From assembly GCA_046349915.1 (NCBI GenBank), contig JAXMBL010000004.1, positions 930,001-994,000 on the forward strand: a stretch of DNA of 64,000 bases, given 5' to 3'. Source of the DNA: CAIXSC01 sp046349915 (GTDB lineage: Bacteria; Planctomycetota; Planctomycetia; Pirellulales; Pirellulaceae). The translations under genes and the position numbers were made by a program. Each line of letters opens with the position of its first letter. Within the stretch, counting starts at the first letter, position 1. A model generated the notes under the pieces. That model searched no databases, had not been told where the DNA came from, and saw nothing but the letters and a program-made list of their open reading frames with translations. Below, one piece after another: positions 26,188 to 34,548 of the stretch.

Positions 26188-29100
26188 TTACTGGGCCGAG
26201 CCACTCGCGCCACAGTACTCATCGTGTCGCGGCCAAAGGTCTCGTTCGAGAACATAAGATTCGCCAGGTTCACGCATCGATTCGCCCGAGGCGAGAATCT
26301 TCTGGACCAATTTCGCTCGAATCACCGACGCTCGCTTACGCAACGCCTTGTCCTCTTCACGGTCAAAGTACTTGCGGCCATCCACCCAAGTCTGTTCGCA
26401 GCGAGCCATCGTGGAGAGTGGAGAACCGGACCAGACGACCAAGTCCGCGTGTTTTCCAGCCTCCAGCGATCCGACCAGCTTGTCTACTCGCAGTTGTATG
26501 GCTGGGTTGAGCGTGACGAACTTGAGCGCCTCGACCGGTGGCACGCCGCCATATTTGACAGCCTTGGCCGCTTCGTGGTTCAGGTGTCGAGCCAATTCGC
26601 GGTCATCCGAGTTGAACGAGACAACGACGCCCGCGTCTCGCATCAAGGCGCCGTTGAATGGAATGGCGTCGATCACTTCGAACTTGTACGCCCACCAGTC
26701 GGCAAACGACGAACCGCCCGCCCCGTGTTTGCGGATGGCATCCGCCACCTTGTAGCCTTCCAAAATGTGCTGCAGCGTCTGCACCTTGACGTTGAAGCCC
26801 TCGAGCGCGCGGAGCAAGGCGAGGATCTCGTCTTGTCGATAACTGTGACAGTGGATCCAACGACGCTCTTCCATGATTTCGACGATAGCGTCCAACTCGA
26901 GATCACGACGAGGCGGGAGACCCTCGCGAGTGCGAGCCCATTGAGCGTGGGCAGCTTGGTATTCGCGCGCGGCTTGGAAGGTGTCGCGAAGCACTTCGGC
27001 GACGCCCATTCGTGACTGAGGATAACGTCCTGAGTTACGATCCCAATTGCTTTGCTTGACGTTCTCGCCCAAAGCAAACTTGATCGTGGGAGGCGCCTCG
27101 CGGAACTTGATTTCCTCGGGCAAGCCTCCCCACCGCAGCTTGATCACTTGGCTCTGGCCGCCAATAGTGTTGGCCGATCCGTGCAGAATATGGGACGACG
27201 TAACTCCGCCGGCCAGCTGGCGGTAGATGTTCACATCGGTCGCGTCAATGAAATCGCCCACTCGAACTTCCGAGGTAACCGACTGCGTCGCTTCGTTGAT
27301 TCCGCCATCGGTGGCCATATGCGAGTGGCAATCGATAATCCCTGGCGAGAGATGTCCGCCTCGACAGTCGATCACTTGCGCACCCGCGGGTACGGGCAAC
27401 TCGCGTCCGACCGCTTCGATCTTTCCTTCGCGGACCACAATCATGCCGTTTTCGATGACGCCCGCGGGGCCGCACGTCCACACGGTCGCGTTCTTGAATA
27501 CGACGACTTTCGGCTGCTCCGGCGGTTGTTCGCGACCGAAGGCGCCGAGCGGATAGACCACGGGGAACGACGCGAGCTCAACTGGTTTTTCTTGTTTCGC
27601 TTCGACGGGTTTCGTCGAGTTATCGCCCGCTTTCTCGGCCGTGCCTTTCGACTCGTTGGGAACTTCGGGGCTGGCGGGTCGATCCACGCGTTGGGCCGTG
27701 AAGCGACTCGAAGATCCATCGCTCCAAACCAACTCGCCGGTCAGGATGAGTTGATCGTTTGTCGAGTGGGTGGCGATGGCTGAGAGTTGACCCTTGCCTG
27801 GCGAACCAAGCTTCTCGGAATCGAACAGCGCAGCCAACCGAGCATCTCGTACGGAAAACTGCTGGAGAGGCGCCTTGGGAGGCGCCGGTTTCTCGGCAGG
27901 TTTCGTGTTCGATGCCTCCGCCGTTGCTGACTCCTTAGGTTTTTCCGCCGGTTTTTCGCTGGGCTTCTCCGCGGGTTTCTCAACCGGTTTTTCCGTCGGT
28001 TTCTCCGAGCTCGTCTCGGCTTTTTCCGCGGCTGCCTTCTTCTTATTCTTCTTGCCTTTCTTCTTCGGCTTTTCCGTGGCAGGGGGAGCGTCGGTGGTGG
28101 TCGGCTTGGGCTCGGGAGTTGCGGGAACTTCCCAGGTGAGTTCCCCCTCCCAGTCATCTTTCTTGCGACGAATCTCGAGCGTGATCGAGTCGGTAGGCGC
28201 TGGGCCTCGCTGAGCGAGCTTGAGCGACCAAGTTCCCTTCACGTCGATCGCGGGCTGGCGCTTGATCTCGTAGCGACGTCCCAAAACCCACGTCTCGGTG
28301 ACTTGAGCATTCTTGTTCGTGAAGAGATCCGCGTCGGCGACCACGAGATTTGCGACCCGCCCTGCCTCAATCGTGCCGACTCGGTCGCTCACGCCAAACA
28401 ACTCGGCGGGAATCGTGGTGAGTGCCGCGAGAGCTTGGCGAGCTGATAGACCTCGCTCAACTGATTTGCGGACGGCGGCGAGAAAGTCACGGGGCTCTTT
28501 CAGCCCCTGTGCCGTAAAGGCAAACTTGACGCCCGCTCGCGCTAATCGAGCGGGATTCTCGGGAGCGATGTCCCAATGCATCAGATCTTCAATCGCGACG
28601 TTGGCGGCCGACTCTGGCGTGCCGACGTGGGGTGGCCGAGGGAAATCGAGTGGCAGGATGAAGGGGCGATCGAGTGCGCGAATTGCTTCCAGTTGACGAT
28701 ACTCCCGGCCCGATCCACAAATCGCCAACCGCAAGTTGAACTCGCGGGCATACTGATCCGCTCGCAACGCGAACTGCTCGTCCGACGAATCGGCGATGAC
28801 AAGCTCGCCCTGAGCGATAAGGGCCTGGAGGGCGGCAAGTGCATCGTTGCGTTCGGGCGCGGGGAGCGAAGCTTGCGTTCGATGAGCCTGCCACGCTTCG
28901 CCATACCACTGGGCATCGAGCATGGCTTGGCGAGCGAGGGCGACGGCGCCCATGGGACTGCCGGGGAAACCGGATCGACGTGAGCCTCGCGACAGGGTGA
29001 GTCGCAGGTGGTGGGCGACTTGCGGACGCAGTGTTGCTCGTTCCAGTGGATCCTCGCCAGTCGCAACCAGGGTACTCATTCCCTTGTAGATCCCCGCTGT

Positions 29101-29625
29101 CGGCGCGACCAACTCGGCTGTGATCCCTTGGGATCGAAGCTTCTCCTGCAGACCCGCGTCTCGCTTCAGGTAGTCGACGATATGAAGCTGAGGCGTAATC
29201 AGGTGGCTCCAATGCGGAGCTCCCGAACGAAGCTCGTCGGGTGAAGCGACCTCTGAGTACGCATTGATGAAGCCGGCGTAGATTGTCTTACCTGACACGT
29301 CCCAGACGCGAGCGTCCGGTGGAACGGCTAATTTCGCGCCCACGGAGGTGATGACGCCGTCACGCACCAGAATGGTCGCATTTTCGATCGACTCGCCAGG
29401 CGAAGTGACTACCTTTGCGCCGACCAGAGCATGCAAGGAGGGATTGTGCTCGCGGAGTCCGTCGAGAGGACGAGTGGAATCGGGCGGAGCAGCCGTCGCC
29501 ATTCCCGCTGCCAGCAACGTTGCCGACACGAAGGTAAGCAGACGCCAAACCTGGGCGGCGCTATTGATCGTTTTTGAATCCAGGTAACCGCTAGCGTGGC
29601 AGCTCAATAGACCCATTCCGCGCAT
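26188..29625 (-). CDS. Fused double amidohydrolase with Lys/Pro/Glu-rich linker
   Basis: 1145 residues, start ATG at 29625 with CGAGGA just upstream. After a signal-like segment (LLTFVSATLLAAGMATAAPP), a first amidohydrolase-like domain (about 65-480) reads YAGFINAYSE where HxH should be, so it is probably inactive. About 500-620 is a low-complexity linker of KPAEKP/KPTEKPVEK units with KKKGKKNKKK. The second domain (about 710-1120) has the complete motif PGIIDCHSHMATDGG and LNPAIQLRVDKLVGSLEAGKHADLVVW, so it probably hydrolyses a cyclic amide or similar substrate. The fusion places a pseudo-domain and an active domain in one exported chain. Confidence 0.85.
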   Translation of the reverse strand: MRGMGLLSCHASGYLDSKTINSAAQVWRLLTFVSATLLAAGMATAAPPDSTRPLDGLREHNPSLHALVGAKVVTSPGESIENATILVRDGVITSVGAKLAVPPDARVWDVSGKTIYAGFINAYSEVASPDELRSGAPHWSHLITPQLHIVDYLKRDAGLQEKLRSQGITAELVAPTAGIYKGMSTLVATGEDPLERATLRPQVAHHLRLTLSRGSRRSGFPGSPMGAVALARQAMLDAQWYGEAWQAHRTQASLPAPERNDALAALQALIAQGELVIADSSDEQFALRADQYAREFNLRLAICGSGREYRQLEAIRALDRPFILPLDFPRPPHVGTPESAANVAIEDLMHWDIAPENPARLARAGVKFAFTAQGLKEPRDFLAAVRKSVERGLSARQALAALTTIPAELFGVSDRVGTIEAGRVANLVVADADLFTNKNAQVTETWVLGRRYEIKRQPAIDVKGTWSLKLAQRGPAPTDSITLEIRRKKDDWEGELTWEVPATPEPKPTTTDAPPATEKPKKKGKKNKKKAAAEKAETSSEKPTEKPVEKPAEKPSEKPAEKPKESATAEASNTKPAEKPAPPKAPLQQFSVRDARLAALFDSEKLGSPGKGQLSAIATHSTNDQLILTGELVWSDGSSSRFTAQRVDRPASPEVPNESKGTAEKAGDNSTKPVEAKQEKPVELASFPVVYPLGAFGREQPPEQPKVVVFKNATVWTCGPAGVIENGMIVVREGKIEAVGRELPVPAGAQVIDCRGGHLSPGIIDCHSHMATDGGINEATQSVTSEVRVGDFIDATDVNIYRQLAGGVTSSHILHGSANTIGGQSQVIKLRWGGLPEEIKFREAPPTIKFALGENVKQSNWDRNSGRYPQSRMGVAEVLRDTFQAAREYQAAHAQWARTREGLPPRRDLELDAIVEIMEERRWIHCHSYRQDEILALLRALEGFNVKVQTLQHILEGYKVADAIRKHGAGGSSFADWWAYKFEVIDAIPFNGALMRDAGVVVSFNSDDRELARHLNHEAAKAVKYGGVPPVEALKFVTLNPAIQLRVDKLVGSLEAGKHADLVVWSGSPLSTMARCEQTWVDGRKYFDREEDKALRKRASVIRAKLVQKILASGESMREPGESYVLERDLWPRHDEYCGASGSAQ

Positions 29626-29729
29626 GGAATCCTCGTTGGATCAAAGGGACTCTGGCCCAGGAAGTCCCGCAACCGGGACCTTCTGGCCAATCAGCCACTC
29701 TAACCCAAAGACTGCCTGATTCCAGTGCC

Positions 29730-30713
29730 TTAAGCGGCTCGCGGGAAACGGAGAGTTTCCGGGGCTGTCTCGAAGTTCACTCGTTCCCGCACCGCATAGC
29801 TCGGTTTGGCGGGATCTGAGTAGTAGATTCGGGCGTTCACCTCACCCAAGAGCCCGAGACTGAAAAACTGGATGCCGACGAACATCGACATGGCGGTTAG
29901 CAGAAAGAGCGGATTGCCCGTCATATCGACGCCGCCCACCACCTTCATCGCGAGTGTGGCGAATCCCGACACCATCATTAACGCGCAAGCCGCGAGCCCC
30001 GCCATTCCAAACAGTTTCATGGGGCTGGCGAAATACCGTAGCAAGTAGGTGACCGTCATCAGGTCGAGCACGACGCGAAATGTCCGTGAAATGCCGTACT
30101 TTGTCTGCCCGAAGCGTCGTGGGTGGTGTCGAGTGACCACTTCTACGCACCGAGCTCCCCGTTGATGGGCCAAAATGGGAATGAAACGGTGCATCTCGCC
30201 GTAAAGTTCAAGTTCCTGGGCGATCTCACGTCGAATCGCCTTGAGTGTGCACCCCAAGTCGTGGATCGGGAAACGAGTGACCTTGGAAATCAGCCAATTG
30301 GCCATCTTCGAGGGAATCTTGCGATTGACTAATGCGTCCTGTCGTTCCTTGCGCCAGCCATGCACTAAGTCGTATCCCTCGGCCAACTTCTCGACCATCA
30401 TGGGAATGTCGATCGGGTCGTTTTGCTGGTCGCCATCCATGGTCACCACGACATCCATGGTCGCGTGCTGAATCCCCGCATGCATGGCGGCAGTCTGGCC
30501 GTAATTGCGGCGGAAGAGCACCAGTTTGACCCGAGCATCCTCGGCCGCTAACGCTCGCAGTTCGTCCGTCGAGCCGTCTCGCGACCCATCATCGACAAAG
30601 ACGATTTCGTAAGGATGTCCGTACGCAACAAGAGTTTGCGTCAAGTTATCCCAGAGCGGGCGGATGTTCTGTTTTTCGTTGTAAACCGGCACAACCACAG
30701 AAATACTGAGCAT
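29730..30713 (-). CDS. GT2 glycosyltransferase, DPM1/ArnC-like, with two TM helices
   Basis: 327 residues from the ATG at 30713, preceded by GGGAGGG; the open frame extends much further 5' but through repeat DNA. ISVVVPVYNEKQNI is the GT2 start, VFVDDGSRDGS and VVTMDGDQQNDP give the two Asp motifs, and the C-terminal third has two helices (LFGMAGLAACALMMVSGFATL and FLLTAMSMFVGIQFFSLGLL). ArnC/GtrB-like enzymes transfer a sugar from a nucleotide donor to polyprenyl phosphate at the inner membrane. Confidence 0.88.
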   Translation of the reverse strand: MLSISVVVPVYNEKQNIRPLWDNLTQTLVAYGHPYEIVFVDDGSRDGSTDELRALAAEDARVKLVLFRRNYGQTAAMHAGIQHATMDVVVTMDGDQQNDPIDIPMMVEKLAEGYDLVHGWRKERQDALVNRKIPSKMANWLISKVTRFPIHDLGCTLKAIRREIAQELELYGEMHRFIPILAHQRGARCVEVVTRHHPRRFGQTKYGISRTFRVVLDLMTVTYLLRYFASPMKLFGMAGLAACALMMVSGFATLAMKVVGGVDMTGNPLFLLTAMSMFVGIQFFSLGLLGEVNARIYYSDPAKPSYAVRERVNFETAPETLRFPRAA

Positions 30714-30988
30714 CGCAGATTCCCTCCCGCCCTCTGATCTCATCCTTGAGTGTCGCGGAGCATAGGCGAAGACGGGGCCCAGCGACAAGGCGGATTTAGA
30801 CCGAAGCCGAGCTTTGGGCCGTACAGCGTTTGGGGTGTTCTGCTTCCTGTACGACGGACTTCTAGTCCGTCGCTGGGCGAGCACCAACGACCGCCCAGAC
30901 TTTGTGAGTGGCGATTTACGCAGACCAGTCATTTGCCCCACGTTCACTAACCCGCCCAAACCCGCACTCACACCCACCCCCAGAAAAC
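30714..30988. repeat. Upstream region of the GT2 gene with one family-1 palindrome
   Basis: The family-1 palindrome lies at 30852-30872 (centre TCT, preceded by GTA). The rest is C/T-rich single-copy sequence without a convincing gene. It leads into the phased palindrome array that starts at 30989. Confidence 0.8.
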
Positions 30989-31196
30989 CAGACAGTCTGA
31001 GACCGCCTCGACTTAGCATTCCCCCAGACTGTCTGAAGCCCAAACCAGACAGTCTGAACCATTTGCCAGACTGTCTGGGGCCAAGAACCAGACGGTCTGG
31101 CGCGAAATCCAGACTGTCTGGATTGAGATGCAGGAAGTCTGGAGCCGTCGAGCCGTCTTGATCCAGACAGTCTGGACGCGAAAGTCAGACCGTCTG
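30989..31196. repeat. Phased array of CAGACNGTCTG palindromes
   Basis: Nine 11-bp sites: CAGAC-N-GTCTG starts at 30989, 31025, 31046, 31067, 31089, 31110, 31164 and 31186, plus a decayed CAGGAAGTCTG at 31131. Most steps are 21 or 22 bases, with one of 33 and one of 36. The palindrome is conserved, the central base is free (A, T, G or C), and the 10-11-base spacers differ from each other. The steps mix 21 and 22, so they break any reading frame. Two helical turns per step places the sites on one face of the DNA, as expected for a protein-binding array. Confidence 0.9.
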
Positions 31197-31743
31197 GGGA
31201 CTTTTCCCATCCCACCCCATGGGCGGAACATAACTGAGCGGGCCACATCAAATGCGTTAATTGCGACAAATGCAAAAAACGCGTCGACCGGGGCGTTTGG
31301 GTGATTTTGTGGCAAGGCGAGTCGGGGCGAGATCGACTCGGTGAAACGCCTGGGATAATCGGCGTTTGATGTTCTGGCACCGCCATGAAAGAAGCGGCGA
31401 GGCAAAATGGAGATCGGAGGTGATTTGGCCCGTTTTGTACGATCGGTGCCGACTGACTAGAAGTCCGTCTTACGCTTGTAGCCCGCTCACATCGTGAGCG
31501 GAAAGCTGCGTCGCCTGCGTGCGCCCATCGCCGTCAGCCAATTCGCGTACGCCAACCGATGGAGACGCTGCAATCGCCGCTGGAACGACAGGATCGACGG
31601 ACTAGAAGTCCGTCGTACACGAGCCAACCGACGGACTAGAAGTCGTCGTACATAACTCCAGCGACGGACTGGATGTCCGTCGTACGCAGATGGCACAGTA
31701 CCTGCGTCCTGGGTCAGCCATGGTGCGTCAATCGCTATTCAGT
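31197..31743. repeat. Intergenic repeat cluster between array and kinase gene
   Basis: After about 250 bases of single-copy sequence come a decayed family-1 copy (31451-31470), a family-2 variant CCGCTCACATCGTGAGCGG (31483-31501, where both arms have changed C/G to A/T together), and three family-1 copies at 31595-31615 (centre AGA), 31629-31648 (one base short) and 31662-31682 (centre GGA or GAT). The paired change in the family-2 arms preserves the stem. No gene is supported in this stretch. Confidence 0.82.
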
Positions 31744-33867
31744 CTAGCGAGTCCCCGAAGGGCGGTCGGCAACCATGCTTGCCATTCTTTGCACGACCTC
31801 CTTCATGGTGGCGGCGTCGGCGCCGGTTACAAATGGACCGTCGACCACCACCCGGGGCGTCTGCCGGCGGTCTTGGCTGGCGAAACCTGAATTCACTAGG
31901 CCGCCGGGTGTGCTTGCAAGCGAGCGACCTTGAAGGAAATCGAATTCGGCAAGCGTGTTGACCCCTGCTCCGATCGCGGCAATTGGACGACCATGCTGAC
32001 TCCACTCCAACACCACGCGGCGAAGCGAAGATCGATCGTCTGTAACCGTACCGCGCGCCGCGTCGGAACCACTCGTCGAAAGCGGTGAACTCGAGACGTT
32101 GTTCGGCGACTCACCCAGCACAAGGAGGGCGGCGTAGTCATCGATCCTCGCTTGTTGGATTGGCACTCGCACGAGCACGCCTTCACTCGATTCATTGCTG
32201 TGTAAAGACCTGATTGCACCCGTAATCGTCGACGTCACCTCGCAATCGCCGAAAAAGTAGCGAGTTGCTTTTCTCGCCAATTCCAGTTCATAGGCCGAGT
32301 AACCCGCGGACGGTACGAAAATCAGTACGCGCGACATTCGCGACCGCTCGTCGAGCGTCGCTGAAGCGGACAGGGAGTCTTGATGCAGCGGCGCGGGGGC
32401 GACATTGCTGACCAAAGGCGCCGACGAACGATCGTTGTTCCACGTCAAGCCACCGATCAAAAGGAGGGCCGATACGACTGCGAAAACCGCCATGCCAATG
32501 AACAACCGAGCGCGTGCGACAACGGCTTCGTTTACAAAACGCACGACACGATCGCTAACGCTACCTGAGTCAATCGCTTCGGTGACGCCCTGACTCCACG
32601 GTGGCATTAACGCGACAGTCGGAGTCGCTTGCCATTCGGGGAACGTCGGCATTTGCCCGGCGTCGCTGACGACCGTCGTTCCTCCCGATGTGCCCGCACC
32701 ACTCGACCTACAAAACGGCGTCAAGGCGTCGGCGACCTGTTGGGGAGACGCGAATCGCTCGTCGGGGGGCTTTGCCATCATGCGTTCAATGACGCGGATG
32801 AGGCCCGTCGGAATATCGGGACGGACGAGGGAAAGGTCGAGTGGATGATGGTCGAGATGCGCCAGCAATTTGTCAGCGACCGTGCCATGCGGAAACGGCG
32901 AATGACCGGCCAGCATGAAGTAGAGCGTGCCACCGAGCGCGTAGATGTCCGAACGGATATCGGCATCCCGCGCGCTTCGGATTTGCTCGGGAGCCATATA
33001 GTCCGGAGTCCCCAGGGTGGCGCCGTCGCGAGTGAGATCTCCGCCTTGCGCCGCGACATCCAACGTTTCGTCGGTTCCCAACGGTGATTCACGTTCTCGC
33101 ACGAGCCGAGCAAGACCGAAGTCCAGAATCTTCACTCGGCCATCTTTCGTCAGCATCAAATTCTGCGGCTTGATATCACGATGCGCCATCCCTCGTTGAT
33201 GGGCGTGTTGCAAGCCCAACGCTACTTGCCGAGTGAACTGGCAAGCGTGCTTCACCGGCATCGGCCCAGCTTTCTCAACCTGCCTCGCCACACTGATTCC
33301 GTCGACATACTCCATGACCAGGATATGCAAATCTCCGGCCTGGTCAGCGTCATGGGCGGTCACGATATTTGGATGAGACAATCGTGCAGCCGCTTTGACC
33401 TCGAGTCGGAATCGCTCGAGAGCATTCGCGTTACGGAGCAGCCGTCGGTTGATCACTTTCAAGGCAACAAGACGCTCCATGAAACGATGCTCGGCCTTAT
33501 AAACTACCCCCATGCCTCCCGCGCCCACCTGTTTGATAATGCGATAGCGAGGGTGATCTCGCAGTTCCGCCGGGATGGGCGATGTAATCGTGGGCGACGA
33601 GGGAGCGGCCGATCCTAATGGTGGAAGATCTTGCAACACCGCCGCACCACTCTCCTGCTTCAGACTCGCGACCAACGAATCATCAGGCGCAGTCCGCAAA
33701 ACGGCGCAGCAGCGATCACACGCCTCGACATGCCGCTCGACTTCGTCGTGGCCAGCGGCGTCGAGTTCACCCAGCGCAAAACGACGCAGAATCTCATCTG
33801 TGGGATGTTCCGAAGTGTTCAACACGCTCGGTTCTCGTCGCGAGGTTTGGCCGCCGGTTGCATTCAT
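31744..33867 (-). CDS. Ser/Thr kinase with N-terminal ZAS motif and C-terminal DJ-1/PfpI-like domain
   Basis: 707 residues. N-terminus: HVEACDRC (His46, Cys50, Cys53) is the HxxxCxxC signature of zinc-binding anti-sigma domains. Kinase domain about 107-400: GAGGMG (115-120), Lys137, HRDIKPQN (Asp231), DFG (249-251), APEQIRSARDADIRSDIYALG. A transmembrane helix follows (LFIGMAVFAVVSALLLIGGL, about 445-470). Residues about 511-700 read as a DJ-1/PfpI fold: RVLIFVPSAGYSAYELELA, YAALLVLGES, GRPIAAIGAGVNTLA and PRVVVDGPFVTG. The nucleophile Cys of IAAICAG is Gly633 here, so it is probably a binding or pseudo-enzyme domain outside the membrane. The ECF sigma gene precedes it by five bases. Confidence 0.85.
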   Translation of the reverse strand: MNATGGQTSRREPSVLNTSEHPTDEILRRFALGELDAAGHDEVERHVEACDRCCAVLRTAPDDSLVASLKQESGAAVLQDLPPLGSAAPSSPTITSPIPAELRDHPRYRIIKQVGAGGMGVVYKAEHRFMERLVALKVINRRLLRNANALERFRLEVKAAARLSHPNIVTAHDADQAGDLHILVMEYVDGISVARQVEKAGPMPVKHACQFTRQVALGLQHAHQRGMAHRDIKPQNLMLTKDGRVKILDFGLARLVRERESPLGTDETLDVAAQGGDLTRDGATLGTPDYMAPEQIRSARDADIRSDIYALGGTLYFMLAGHSPFPHGTVADKLLAHLDHHPLDLSLVRPDIPTGLIRVIERMMAKPPDERFASPQQVADALTPFCRSSGAGTSGGTTVVSDAGQMPTFPEWQATPTVALMPPWSQGVTEAIDSGSVSDRVVRFVNEAVVARARLFIGMAVFAVVSALLLIGGLTWNNDRSSAPLVSNVAPAPLHQDSLSASATLDERSRMSRVLIFVPSAGYSAYELELARKATRYFFGDCEVTSTITGAIRSLHSNESSEGVLVRVPIQQARIDDYAALLVLGESPNNVSSSPLSTSGSDAARGTVTDDRSSLRRVVLEWSQHGRPIAAIGAGVNTLAEFDFLQGRSLASTPGGLVNSGFASQDRRQTPRVVVDGPFVTGADAATMKEVVQRMASMVADRPSGTR

Positions 33868-33872
33868 GGAAA

Positions 33873-34469
33873 CTAATCCAGTAGATCTTTAGCTTCTTGA
33901 CGAAGTCGAGCAAGCACGCGTGATTTGGCGATGAACACGGCGTTCACTGTCATCTCTAATTCGGCGGCGACCTCGTCGGGCGATCGTCCTTCCAGCGTAA
34001 CGCCTGCAAACGCTCGCCAAGTGTTCTCTTGAAACGAGGGACGCAACGACTCAAGTAACCGCCGCGTGACGATGCGATCATGTTCCACGTCCCATTCGCG
34101 ACTCAGCCCACTCATCGGATCGGCGAGTTGATCGAGCACGGCCTGGAAATCGCTATTTCCGGTGGGCTGTGGACGAACTCGATTCGCTCGCCAAAAGTCG
34201 CGCAGGCAGTTGACGGTGATCGACCGCAGCCATCCGCGAAACGCGCCTGAGTGCGGCTGTCGCTGGAACTCGGGTAATCTCCGTACGACGACCAGCAGGA
34301 CTTCTTGCACTAAGTCGTCCAATTCCCCCACTGGCAGCGAGTGGCGACGCAACCAGTGGGAGATGAGCGGCGAGTAGAGTTCAACCAGCCGCCGCCAATT
34401 CGTTTCGTCGGGGCGATCCCGCAGGATTTCTAGTAAACTCGCAGAAGTTTCGGCCATGGGAGCCATCAT
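33873..34469 (-). CDS. ECF-family RNA polymerase sigma factor (planctomycete type)
   Basis: 198 residues. Sigma region 2 is seen in WRRLVELYSPLISHWLRR and DDLVQEVLLVVVRRLPEF with RGWLRSITVNCLRDFWR; region 4 in TWRAFAGVTLEGRSPDEVAAELEMTVNAVFIAKSRVLARLRQE. It is transcribed just ahead of the ZAS-kinase, with five bases between stop and start, so the two are coupled and the kinase is the obvious regulator. A putative start at 34469 (MMAPMAE) or 34466/34457 cannot be separated. Confidence 0.88.
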   Translation of the reverse strand: MMAPMAETSASLLEILRDRPDETNWRRLVELYSPLISHWLRRHSLPVGELDDLVQEVLLVVVRRLPEFQRQPHSGAFRGWLRSITVNCLRDFWRANRVRPQPTGNSDFQAVLDQLADPMSGLSREWDVEHDRIVTRRLLESLRPSFQENTWRAFAGVTLEGRSPDEVAAELEMTVNAVFIAKSRVLARLRQEAKDLLD

Positions 34470-34548
34470 CCCTCGCCCCTAGAGGCCGGTCAATTGCGAA
34501 TCAGGTGGACCACCCGCCTGCTCGCCCTGCTCTGCTCGAAACCACTCA

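Noticed and set aside
30989..31196. CRISPR array
   Set aside because: The repeat is only 11 bp and perfectly palindromic with 10-11-base spacers; CRISPR repeats and spacers are over 20 bases each, and no cas genes are present.
30916..31405. Minus-strand frames with repeated QTVW peptides across the palindrome array
   Set aside because: The palindromes are spaced 21 or 22 bases apart, so the reading frame shifts between copies; codon use and start sites are poor. The repeats are DNA elements.
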